NCBI RefSeq assembly: GCF_009455635.1
Contig: NZ_QPER01000001.1
Location: forward strand, 2,232,001-2,296,000
Length of the DNA: 64,000 nt
From: Paraburkholderia agricolaris
GTDB lineage: Bacteria; Pseudomonadota; Gammaproteobacteria; Burkholderiales; Burkholderiaceae
Direction: 5' to 3'
In this document: positions 28,862-36,667 of the stretch, in pieces
How positions within the stretch are numbered: position 1 is the first letter of the stretch
Layout: each line of letters begins with the position of its first letter
Notes under the pieces: model-generated
Told to the model about the DNA's origin: nothing
The model's input: only the letters and a program-made list of their open reading frames with translations
Database searches by the model: none
Position numbers and translations under genes: made by a program

Positions 28862-29566
28862 TCAAAGAAAGAAACGATCGGTGTTGAGAAAGCCGCGCAC
28901 GTTTTCCTCGCATGAGGTTCGGCAAAGTTCGGCGACGTCGCGCTCCGAGTGGCTCAACGCAAGCTTGACCGGCCTGGGCGCGTATTCCGGGTTCGGATCG
29001 AGCGGATGCTGGATCGAGGTCAGCACGACGAGCGTGTTCATCGGGGCATACAGCTCGACATAGTCGCCGGCCTTCGAGTTGCCGGGCACGAAGTTCAAGG
29101 CGCCGGCGTCGGTGACGTCGACGCGGCTAAAGAGATTGAGTGTCATCAGCAGGTCCGGGATACCCAGCCCCCACTTGCCCATTTCGACCAGCAGGTTGTC
29201 CGTGCCGTTGCGATAGAACGCATTGCGCAGTTCCTGATAACGACCCGCGCCGTAACGTTCGTACACTTCTTCTGCATTCGAGACACCGCCGATACTGTCG
29301 TGCCAGCCGCAGGTATCCGTAACGATCGCGGCGAGCACACGGCCCATATCGGAGTACAGACAATGACCGGCCGTCAGTTTCGCCGTGTGCTGACATTTCA
29401 GCGTATCGGGGAGATTGAGCCGTTCGCTCCTCTCGGTTGCGTTGATCAGCAGGACGCTGGCGTTCGCGCCGCCGTGCAGGTCGGTGATGCGCAACGACTG
29501 GCCGCGCTTGACGATCAGCGAGGTATGGCCGCCGCCGGGGACGGTTTCTTCGAGTAGCAAATCCAT
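28862..29566 (-). CDS. DUF1989 protein, carboxyguanidine deiminase subunit
   Basis: A 234-residue DUF1989 protein (urea-amidolyase-associated protein 1). The shared motif is VTDTCGWHDSIGG, with the later GTDNLLVEMGKWGLGIPDLLMTLNLFSRV block. It is paralogous to the downstream gene and should form the other half of the deiminase. ATG at 29566 gives the family-like start MDLLLEETVPGGGHTS; a GTG at 29605, overlapping the upstream ATPase stop, is an alternative start. Confidence 0.9.
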   Translation of the reverse strand: MDLLLEETVPGGGHTSLIVKRGQSLRITDLHGGANASVLLINATERSERLNLPDTLKCQHTAKLTAGHCLYSDMGRVLAAIVTDTCGWHDSIGGVSNAEEVYERYGAGRYQELRNAFYRNGTDNLLVEMGKWGLGIPDLLMTLNLFSRVDVTDAGALNFVPGNSKAGDYVELYAPMNTLVVLTSIQHPLDPNPEYAPRPVKLALSHSERDVAELCRTSCEENVRGFLNTDRFFL

Positions 29567-29588
29567 GGGGTTAAGATTCCCGTTAGGC

Positions 29589-30374
29589 TCAGACCGTTTC
29601 GACACGCGATGCGCCTTCCACCACGGCTTGAGCCATATGAATGGAGGACGCGGAATCGCGGCTGTGGTCGAGCGGAATGTTGTAGGTGATGCGCGCGCCG
29701 TAGGCGCCGGGCGCTTGAGGGTCGACGCGGACCTTGTCGAACACCAGCACGCGGCTGCCGAGCGTGAAGCCTTCCTTCAGGTCATGGGTGACCATGAAAA
29801 TCGTCAGCTTCGATTCGCGCCACAAGCCCAGCAGCAAGTCGTGCATGTCCTTGCGGATGCCGGGATCGAGCGCGCCGAATGGTTCATCGAGCAGCAACAC
29901 GCGTGGTTTCATCATCAGCGCCTGGGCAATCGCGAGACGTTGTTGCATGCCGCCCGATAGCTGCTGCGGAAACTTATCCAACGCGGCGCCGAGGCCGACG
30001 CGTTTGAGCATCGCGACGGCTTCATCGCGCGCGGCGCGTCGCTGTGCACCGAATAGACGGCCGGTGAATTTCGCGCGGCGCAATTCGAGTCCCAGCATCA
30101 CATTGCGAACCACACTGAGATGATCGAATACCGAATAGCGCTGAAACACCACGCCGCGATGCTCATCGGGTTCAGCCGGGAAGGGTGCGCCATCGAGCAG
30201 AATTTCGCCACGCGTCGCGCGCTCCTGACCGAGCAATAGCCTCAGGAATGTGGACTTGCCACAGCCCGATGCGCCGACCATCGAACAGAATTCGCCTTCT
30301 TCGACACGCAGATTTAGCCGTTCGAGCACGACCTGATCCCCGTATTCCTTCCAGACGTTACGAACTTCGATCAT
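29589..30374 (-). CDS. ABC transporter ATPase, guanidine importer
   Basis: A 261-residue ATP-binding subunit of the nitrate/taurine type. Walker A is GASGCGKST, signature LSGGMQQRL, Walker B LLLDEPFGALDP and the switch His is in VTHDLKEGF. The ATG at 30374 overlaps the permease stop by four bases. With its permease and binding protein it makes a three-gene importer under the guanidine riboswitch. Confidence 0.92.
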   Translation of the reverse strand: MIEVRNVWKEYGDQVVLERLNLRVEEGEFCSMVGASGCGKSTFLRLLLGQERATRGEILLDGAPFPAEPDEHRGVVFQRYSVFDHLSVVRNVMLGLELRRAKFTGRLFGAQRRAARDEAVAMLKRVGLGAALDKFPQQLSGGMQQRLAIAQALMMKPRVLLLDEPFGALDPGIRKDMHDLLLGLWRESKLTIFMVTHDLKEGFTLGSRVLVFDKVRVDPQAPGAYGARITYNIPLDHSRDSASSIHMAQAVVEGASRVETV

Positions 30375-31186
30375 CGTGCGCCTCCGCCGTACCAGGGGAA
30401 CGACCATTGCGTGAGGCGGCGCAGCAGCTCGTCGATGAGCCACGCGAGCAGCGTGATCCACGCGACGTAAGGCAGGATCACGTCCATTGCCAGGTAGCGC
30501 CGCATGAGAAAGATGCGGTAACCGAGGCCATCAGTCGAAGCGATCGCTTCCGCTGCGATAAGAAACAGCCACGCCGAACCCAGCGCGAGACGCATTGCCA
30601 CCAGTAAGCGTGGCAGCAGTTGCGGCAGCACGAGGCGCAGAACCAGGGTCCAGCTGCTTGCACCGAGCGTCTGTGCCTTGACCCACAACTCGGTCGGAAT
30701 CTCGCGAGCCCGCGCATGCAGATCGCGGACGATCATCGGCGTAATGCCGACCACAATCAGCACCACCTTCGACAACTCGTCGAGCCCGAACACGATGAAC
30801 AGGATGGGCAGCACCGCGAGCGGCGGAATCATCGAGATCACCGTGATGAACGGTGAGAACGTCGCGCCCACCAGCGGAAACGAGCCGGTCGCGATGGCCG
30901 CGACCAAGGCAATTACGGCGCTCACAACGAGGCCGATGCCGAGCCGTCTCAAACTCGATACCGTGTCGGCCCACAGCAGATACTCGCCCGTGCGCTTGTC
31001 TTCGTTGAAGGCGACTTCCTTGATGGCGTCGCTCATTTGCGTCGCGCTCGGCAGCAGCTTGTCATCGGGATTGAGCTTGAGCCGCATCGACGACCCGGTG
31101 AAATAGACCGCTATCAGCACGATGAACGGCAGCAACAGCAGCATCAAGGCGCCGCTTCGGCTGGGGTGTCGATTGATGAGTCTCAT
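30371..31186 (-). CDS. ABC transporter permease, guanidine importer
   Basis: A 271-residue inner-membrane permease of the BPD family with about six hydrophobic segments. The EAA coupling loop reads ELWVKAQTLGASSWTLVLRLVLPQLLP. The periplasmic segment between the first and second helices carries a charged 50-residue loop (SMRLKLNPDDKLLPS onward). It overlaps the ATPase start and follows the binding-protein stop by 34 bases. Confidence 0.9.
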   Translation of the reverse strand: MRLINRHPSRSGALMLLLLPFIVLIAVYFTGSSMRLKLNPDDKLLPSATQMSDAIKEVAFNEDKRTGEYLLWADTVSSLRRLGIGLVVSAVIALVAAIATGSFPLVGATFSPFITVISMIPPLAVLPILFIVFGLDELSKVVLIVVGITPMIVRDLHARAREIPTELWVKAQTLGASSWTLVLRLVLPQLLPRLLVAMRLALGSAWLFLIAAEAIASTDGLGYRIFLMRRYLAMDVILPYVAWITLLAWLIDELLRRLTQWSFPWYGGGAR

Positions 31187-31220
31187 GGGTGCCTGCCGGA
31201 TGAAATACGTGTTGTTTGAC

Positions 31221-32291
31221 TCAGAGCTTGCCGGCCGCGGCCATTTCCACGTAGGTCGGATCGAAGCGCAACTTGACGTTGCCCTTGTTGCCGATCACGA
31301 CACCCTTGTCGAACGCCATGCCGACCACGTCCGCGCTTTTCGCGTCCTGCCCGAGCAGACCGTGATCGAACGAGAACTTCGCGACGCGCGTCATGATCTT
31401 CGGCAGGTTGGGGCTGGTGACAAAATCGACTGCGGCCTGCGGCGTATAGAACAGCGCGGTGGTCGACAGTTGCCCCTTGAAGCCCGCGAGATCGGTGCCC
31501 GATGCCTTCGCCATCGCGGTGAGCGCGGCGGTACTGTCGGCGTTATTGGCCCGCATCAACGCGACCATCTCGAACCATGCGCCCGTCAACGCCTTGCCGA
31601 GCGCCGGATTGTCGTTCAGGGTCTTCGTGTTGACGACCATCATGTCCATGATTTCACCGGGAATCTTGCTCGAGTCGAAGACTTCGGTGACGTTCGGCTG
31701 CGCCTTCAGTTCGGCAAGCATCGGGTTCCACGTCACTGCGTTGTGGACGGTGGGCGTGGCGAATGCACCGGAGATGTCGGCGTCGGAAGTGTTGACTACC
31801 TTGAGGTCGCGCTCGCTCATATGCGCACTCTCGAGGGCGCGTGCAAGCAGGTAGTGCGATACCGAGAACTGGACCAGATTGATCTGCTGGCCCTTCAGGT
31901 CGGCAATCTGTTTGCCTTTGCCCTTGACGAGCACGCCATCGTTGCCGTTCGAATAGTCGCTGACGATTAGCGCCGTCGAATCCACGCCGCCTGAGGCTGG
32001 GATGGTCAACGCGTCCATGTTGGTCATCGCGCAACCGTCGAACTTGCCGGCGGTGTACTGATTGATGGATTCGACGTAGTCGTTCAGTTGCACGACATCG
32101 ACATTGATGCCGTATTTCCTGGCCCATTTGGAGACGATGCCCTGGGTTTTCGCCTGACCCCACGGCATCCAGCCCGCGTAGATGGTCCAGCAGACCTTGA
32201 AGTCGGTGCGTCCGGCGGCAAACGAAGGAGTGGAGGTGAAAGCGGCGAGAGAGACCGCGGCGATGCTGAGAAAGCGAACGAACTTGCGCAT
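31221..32291 (-). CDS. ABC transporter substrate-binding protein, guanidine importer
   Basis: A 356-residue periplasmic protein of the NMT1/TauA-like group with a signal peptide (SIAAVSLAAFTSTPSFA). The mature part starts GRTDFKVCWTIYAGWMPWG. Such proteins are regularly found with urea carboxylase operons and were called urea binding proteins, but the riboswitch indicates guanidine. ATG at 32291 is chosen because the signal peptide starts there; the 40 upstream in-frame residues come from the riboswitch leader. Confidence 0.9.
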   Translation of the reverse strand: MRKFVRFLSIAAVSLAAFTSTPSFAAGRTDFKVCWTIYAGWMPWGQAKTQGIVSKWARKYGINVDVVQLNDYVESINQYTAGKFDGCAMTNMDALTIPASGGVDSTALIVSDYSNGNDGVLVKGKGKQIADLKGQQINLVQFSVSHYLLARALESAHMSERDLKVVNTSDADISGAFATPTVHNAVTWNPMLAELKAQPNVTEVFDSSKIPGEIMDMMVVNTKTLNDNPALGKALTGAWFEMVALMRANNADSTAALTAMAKASGTDLAGFKGQLSTTALFYTPQAAVDFVTSPNLPKIMTRVAKFSFDHGLLGQDAKSADVVGMAFDKGVVIGNKGNVKLRFDPTYVEMAAAGKL

Positions 32292-32346
32292 GAGGTTGAC
32301 CTCGGAAGGGACAGTTAGCGACGGCAGGGAGCAGCGCAAACATCGC

Positions 32347-32450
32347 GTTCTCTCCCGGGCTTTTGTCCCGCCGTGTAACCTCACCGAGGTCGACAGCTCT
32401 CGGACCAGCACCTGCTTGAAGCAGGCCGGAACCCTAGCCGTCCATTTCCA
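32347..32450 (-). promoter_or_regulatory. Guanidine-I (ykkC) riboswitch
   Basis: Read on the minus strand, the leader contains CTAGGGTTCCGG, then CTGGTCCGAGAG, then ACACGGCGGGACAAAAG followed by CCCGGGAGA. These are the conserved blocks of the ykkC guanidine-I aptamer in order and at the expected spacing. It ends about 55 bases before the transporter gene. It turns the whole operon on when guanidine binds. Confidence 0.93.
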
Positions 32451-32632
32451 GATTGTGTGTTAAACCGGATCATGCGCCGGCTCCTTGCACTCCCTTGTTA
32501 GCGAGAAGCGTGCCAAACGAAAATCAGCGCATTCCGGCACGGCGCAGCGGATTTTTGCACCGCTCCGGTGACGGCGTGCATCCGTGCGTACCGGACTCGC
32601 ACCTTGTTCGTGCATTGATTGCCGGGTCTTGA

Positions 32633-32890
32633 ATTCAGCCCGATGAAGCCCGCCTTGCCATTGCAATCGATTGGCTGAAGGCCGAATTCCCGAAAACCTG
32701 TGAGTTGTACTGTGAGGTCTGTGCGCTGCTGTCCGCAATATCGAATGTCGCTGCCGGCGCGGCTCTGAACGACGGGAGTATCGCGGGCTCATGCCTCACA
32801 CCCGGCCGATCCTCACTCAGAAAGGAGGTGGCTCGGCGCGAACCCTGGGAAGCTATCGCAACATTCGACAAGGTCCTTGATAAAGATTGA
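32633..32890 (+). other. Possible remnant of a small unknown gene
   Basis: An open frame beginning after a stop at 32630 encodes DEARLAIAIDWLKAEFPK and ends WEAIATFDKVLDKD. Composition is protein-like, but no ATG or ribosome site precedes it in frame, so it is probably a truncated hypothetical gene. The rest of 32451-33054 shows nothing else. Confidence 0.3.
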
Positions 32891-33054
32891 GGCATGGATG
32901 CCGTTAACTATTGTTGGATGCAGATTCCCTATTCGAAGCAGGTTCGTGCAATTCGCATAATCGGCCGATTGACTGGCGTGGGACGGAAATGAGCAGAGTT
33001 CGCTGTGTCCAATTGATTGAATTACCCGACAACACATTAAGAAGAAGTTAGGAC

Positions 33055-33597
33055 ATGCGGAAGGGAAAAAAGAGTTTTTTTCGGGTTGCGGCGATGCTTG
33101 TCCTCTCCACACTCGTAGCGAGTTGCGCGATCGACCCGTCTTCTCCGGTGTTATCAGGCCAGAACTTTGCGCCCGAGATGACCGGCGCATTCGATGTGGT
33201 GGAAATGAGTGATAGCAGAGCGGGATTTTCACGTCTGACCACCTCTTTCAGCCCGGACGGAACAACCGGCTCGCTTGTGTACAACTACGCCAACGGGCAT
33301 CGCATGGATGTCGATCTCACTGGTTGTGCATCGTACACTCGACACATTCTCCCTGGCGTAATGCATGACAACGCCACGGTTGAACAGGACGTCCATGAGG
33401 TCCGTTGTCGATCCACCGGGTCTATCTGGCGTGTCGCGATTTTTCGGAAAGGTACGCCTGAAACCGGCATCACTGCGTCATTGAAGGCGGCGACGGGCTA
33501 CGAATTTTCCTTTGACGTCCCCTTCAGATCCACGGTTGCGGTGAGGGCCGCCCGGAGCGTGAGTCGATCCGTCGAGGGGCCGGTTGATAAGAGCTGA
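33055..33597 (+). CDS. Predicted lipoprotein, unknown function
   Basis: A 180-residue protein with a charged N-terminus (MRKGKKSFFR), a hydrophobic stretch and a lipobox LVASC, so Cys24 is probably lipidated. The mature part is small and beta-rich, with three Cys (CASYTRH, VRCRS). ATG at 33055 follows an AAGAAG-type ribosome site. No family is recognised. It stands alone between the guanidine operon and an insertion-sequence remnant. Confidence 0.7.
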   Translation: MRKGKKSFFRVAAMLVLSTLVASCAIDPSSPVLSGQNFAPEMTGAFDVVEMSDSRAGFSRLTTSFSPDGTTGSLVYNYANGHRMDVDLTGCASYTRHILPGVMHDNATVEQDVHEVRCRSTGSIWRVAIFRKGTPETGITASLKAATGYEFSFDVPFRSTVAVRAARSVSRSVEGPVDKS

Positions 33598-33600
33598 CCG

Positions 33601-33693
33601 ATGGGCGAGACGCGCATCCACGTCAAGGGGGAATGGCGGTATTTCCACCGGACCATCGACAAAGCGGCGTCAATCGTGACGCGCTTGAAGTGA
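33601..33693 (+). mobile_element. IS6-family transposase remnant
   Basis: About 30 codons read MGETRIHVKGEWRYFHRTIDKA, which parallels the W-R-x-DET-x-VKG-x-W-x-Y-x-YRAVDK catalytic block of IS6-type transposases. The frame ends at TGA 33691. Only this fragment remains, with the Asp of DET changed to Gly. Confidence 0.45.
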
Positions 33694-34194
33694 CCAGCGC
33701 TCAGCGAGAAACACCTATAAGGATCCGCCAGTCCAACTATCTCAACAACCTCGCAATCCAGGCGGCATTTCCTATATCGATTTCACTCACCATTTAATCC
33801 TTACCGCGACAAAACCAAAACCAGTTTCGGTGAAATTAAATCCCATTATATGTATCTATCATTCCCGTATTGGAGTTTCCAAAATGGCCGCTCTACAATC
33901 CAGCCCAACACGGGCTGCGAGCCAGAAGTATAGGTGCGAACGTGACGGCGAATAACCGGAGACAAAGCGCCATACCCAATGGTCAGGGGTAGCTTCTCCA
34001 TGCTTGCCGCCCAGCCGGCAGTAGCCAACAGGCGCGCAACATAAAGCAAGGTGAGCAGCAAGCATGAGTAACAACGGGTATTTAAAGCGGGTACTCAGAT
34101 TTCACCGGGCGACGAACTGGCGCGTGTGTCACTACCAGTGCAAGGAGACGCAGCTGATACCTTCTAGTTATCAATTAGCCAGGGGACAAGCATC
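33694..34194. other. Intergenic, AT-richer, nothing assigned
   Basis: About 500 bases with lower GC than the surroundings. Two overlapping minus-strand frames (33846-34074) are hydrophobic but have no ribosome site or known motif. This may be debris from an insertion-sequence event beside the IS6 fragment. Confidence 0.4.
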
Positions 34195-34404
34195 ATGAAG
34201 CGAAGTATTTTCCTTTTCCTGACCGCAGCCGCGGCGGGAGTGTTCTCGGGTGAGAAGGTGATGAGCACAATCGGCAGCCTGTCGGCTCAGAACGCACAAG
34301 GCTTTGTGATTTGTGCGCCTGACATCAAGCTCGGACCGGGCTTCGTCGACAAGGCGAAGGCTGACGCCTGGCTGCGGAAATCAAGAGCAGTGGCTGGGAT
34401 ATGA
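34195..34404 (+). CDS. Small secreted protein, possibly frameshifted
   Basis: A 69-residue product with a signal-like start (MKRSIFLFLTAAAAGVFSG) after an AGGGGAC ribosome site. The tail KAKADAWLRK then stops early. In the next frame the sequence continues AEIKSSGWDMKDVGTIDISYN, which looks like the natural continuation, so a one-base frameshift near 34375 is likely. No family recognised. Confidence 0.4.
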   Translation: MKRSIFLFLTAAAAGVFSGEKVMSTIGSLSAQNAQGFVICAPDIKLGPGFVDKAKADAWLRKSRAVAGI

Positions 34405-34630
34405 AAGATGTCGGCACGATCGACATAAGCTACAACCAGTTGTGCAATCGCCGAAGTACAAATGAAGTACTCTCGTCGAATTCATCTTTCTGTCATCAAT
34501 CAATTCCTAGAACTTTCAAAATAAGCGCTACTTTGCATATCGATCAACGTTACTCCGCGAGCTGTACTGCGACAAAACCCGACATGCGCTGTACCGCGCT
34601 TTGTTCTCTACAACGATGTCTGAAACCGAT

Positions 34631-34873
34631 TCATTTTGCCGGGATCTGATCGAGCTTAAGCACGGCGGATGTTGAAGAAGCTCCGTCGGCCGCAGTTTGC
34701 TGTGACTCATTGAGTCCAGACAACGTTGTTGCTTGTGCTGCCGGGCTATTTGTCGAAGAGGGAACAGTTTGCGAAGAATCGTCTCCGCCACAGGCAGATA
34801 AAAGGAGCGCGAGACAGGTAGCGCCGCATACAGCAGCGACTTGTCGATTCGCAAAAGGACCGGACTTGAGCAT
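34631..34873 (-). CDS. Small predicted lipoprotein or truncated enzyme N-terminus
   Basis: Eighty residues from ATG at 34873 with a lipobox LALLLSACGG followed by a Ser/Thr/Ala/Gln-rich linker. This looks like the N-terminus of a surface-anchored enzyme whose catalytic part is lost; the GH79 protein at 49323 has a comparable start (CVLSACGGSNS). It lies 61 bases downstream of the GH16 stop in the same direction. Confidence 0.45.
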   Translation of the reverse strand: MLKSGPFANRQVAAVCGATCLALLLSACGGDDSSQTVPSSTNSPAAQATTLSGLNESQQTAADGASSTSAVLKLDQIPAK

Positions 34874-34934
34874 GATTGGATAGATTAAACGGCTGATAGG
34901 CCTGAGGCCGTCTGCAGTGGCCTCAGGGCGGTCG

Positions 34935-36203
34935 TCAGTTGGCCCGGACGAACTTGACGTTTTCGGCACGTGCGCAACCGCTGCCGCTTGACGTCAGAGT
35001 CACGGTCGTGGCCTTGCCTGCAGGTACGGCGATCGGCGCTGCTGTCAGTTGTACCCAGCCGGTGGTGCCGGTGGTGCCATTGACCATGGTGGTCTGCCCG
35101 GCGACATTGAGACTCATGTTGGAATCGCTGTTGGCATTCACGATGTTGTAGTAATAGACGTTGTAGTTGCCGGCGTTCAGGATCGTCGGGGTCCAGGTGG
35201 CCACGTTGCCGGCTACGTTGCAAGTCGCGTTGCGCGACACGTAGCCCTTCGTCCAACCCGGGAGGCTGGAGGTGTACCAGGTTCCCGTGACTTCCGCGTA
35301 TCCCGTGCCCGCGTTGTTGTAGTCGACGTAGTAATCCTTCTGCCAATAGCTGGCATAGGCCCACTTGATCTGGTCTGTAGCCGCTGTAGGCCACTGCGTT
35401 GCGACGTCGCTCAGCCAGATATTGACCGGATCGTGAGTGTCCGATCCTGGCTCATATGTGAGGGTTTTCATCAAATTGCCGTCGACGTAATAACTGACCG
35501 AATCTTCTTCCCAGTCAATGCCGTACGTGTGATAGCCCGTCGAAAAGTTTGCTCCGCCAGTGAAGTTTGGATACTGGTAGACGCCGGAAGTCAGCTCTGG
35601 GGTGCTTTTGAAAGGGGGGTACCACTCGATGATGTTGTGCCGGATGTCGGTCAACGCAGCGGAGTCGATTTCGAAGCCATCGATCTCGGTACGCCGGGCT
35701 GTCGTGTACGTGTTCGAACCGTCGCCCGCCTGTAGCCAGAAGGAACTATGCCAGCCGGGAGTGGAATTGATTTGCGCGGAGGTTTCGTAGTAGCCGTAGC
35801 GGAAAGCCTGCTTGCTGACAATGCCACCACCGGTGTAATGCTGAGTGGTCGTCCCATTTGACGTTTGCACGTTAGGGGTGGCTTGCTTGAGAAGTGTAAT
35901 GATCAGACCGTTGTTCACGCTGACATTCGCCGGCGTCTGCACGCTCTTCATGTGTGGCTTCCACTGATCGGTGCGGTAGTTCCACTTTGTTGTGTCGAGG
36001 GCCGTGCCGCTGAAGTTGTCGGTGAACACAGGATTGGCGGCGACGTCAGCAGTCCACCCGTTGGTTCCCACCGGCGGCCCCGAGGCCTCGGCGATCGGAA
36101 CGACCAGGCTCAGAAGGCCCGCAGCGGTGATAGCCAGGGCGGCAGGGTGAATCAAGGGGATCGATATCAATGGCGCGCGCAGGCGCGAAACCTTCTGTCT
36201 CAT
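34935..36203 (-). CDS. Glycoside hydrolase family 16 with C-terminal carbohydrate-binding module
   Basis: A 422-residue secreted enzyme. A signal peptide is followed by a GH16 beta-jelly-roll: FTDNFSGTALDTTKWNYR at the start, GYYETSAQINSTPGWHSSFWLQ, and the catalytic ExDxxE motif as EIDGFEID. The last 130 residues (YYVDYNNAGTGYAEVTGTW onward) form a CBM6-like domain. GH16 enzymes cleave beta-1,3 or beta-1,4 glucans and galactans. Two palindromes similar to those in front of the sugar-acid cluster precede it, so it probably supplies that pathway. Confidence 0.88.
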   Translation of the reverse strand: MRQKVSRLRAPLISIPLIHPAALAITAAGLLSLVVPIAEASGPPVGTNGWTADVAANPVFTDNFSGTALDTTKWNYRTDQWKPHMKSVQTPANVSVNNGLIITLLKQATPNVQTSNGTTTQHYTGGGIVSKQAFRYGYYETSAQINSTPGWHSSFWLQAGDGSNTYTTARRTEIDGFEIDSAALTDIRHNIIEWYPPFKSTPELTSGVYQYPNFTGGANFSTGYHTYGIDWEEDSVSYYVDGNLMKTLTYEPGSDTHDPVNIWLSDVATQWPTAATDQIKWAYASYWQKDYYVDYNNAGTGYAEVTGTWYTSSLPGWTKGYVSRNATCNVAGNVATWTPTILNAGNYNVYYYNIVNANSDSNMSLNVAGQTTMVNGTTGTTGWVQLTAAPIAVPAGKATTVTLTSSGSGCARAENVKFVRAN

Positions 36204-36235
36204 GGTGTTCCTGTCTGATGAGTTTTATATGTTAG

Positions 36236-36250
36236 TTCCGTTAATTGGAA
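36236..36250. promoter_or_regulatory. Palindromic operator upstream of GH16 gene
   Basis: TTCCGTTAATTGGAA inside a longer perfect inverted repeat TTAGTTCC (36232-36239) / GGAACTAA (36247-36254). It sits about 30 bases before the GH16 start and matches the porin-proximal site TTCCGTTCAATGGAA at 12 or 13 of 15 positions. Confidence 0.6.
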
Positions 36251-36305
36251 CTAAGCGAAGATTACCCCCGGAATGTCCCTGCACGGTATTGGGGTTAATG
36301 CCGAA

Positions 36306-36358
36306 AAATCCCATTCATCAGAAAAATTAACATCCTTGTTGTCCGTTTAATGGGATTT
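36306..36358. promoter_or_regulatory. Inverted repeat with second operator-like copy
   Basis: AAATCCCATT (36306-36315) and AATGGGATTT (36349-36358) form a perfect 10-base inverted repeat around an AT-rich 33-base spacer. Within the right arm GTCCGTTTAATGGGA (36341-36355) resembles the other TTCC-N7-GGAA operators here. It may be a second regulator site or a hairpin. Confidence 0.45.
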
Positions 36359-36667
36359 CGACGATGGTCTCGCGGACCGCCGCTGCATGCTTGGCACCGG
36401 TCGAGCACAGGGGAAGTTGTGGAACGCGTGCCGGTACGGCGGGCGCGTTGTGGGCGATCGGGAGGATGATTGAAGGACAGATGGGCAGGCGTTCGGCAAA
36501 CGTGTCGCACCCAAAGCTGGCTGAAGCGCCAGGTGCCGTGGTGTCAGCGTGAGCACCTTCGCCACACTTTGCTCTTGCGAACACCTGCCTCGCGCGCAGC
36601 ACCATTACCCCGTTTTCGTCAGAGCCCCGGCTGGACGCGAGCAGAGAAACGCGTCAGCTGATTCCAT
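36359..36667. other. Intergenic, nothing assigned
   Basis: About 310 bases between the operator region and the IclR-SMP30 stop codon. Short open frames on both strands lack ribosome sites and known motifs. No terminator found. Confidence 0.4.

Noticed and set aside
33846..34074. Two overlapping hydrophobic minus-strand frames
   Set aside because: No start signal and no coherent homology; more likely debris near the IS6 fragment.
36359..36667. Possible gene between the operator region and the IclR-SMP30 gene
   Set aside because: Overlapping short frames on both strands without ribosome sites or recognisable sequence.
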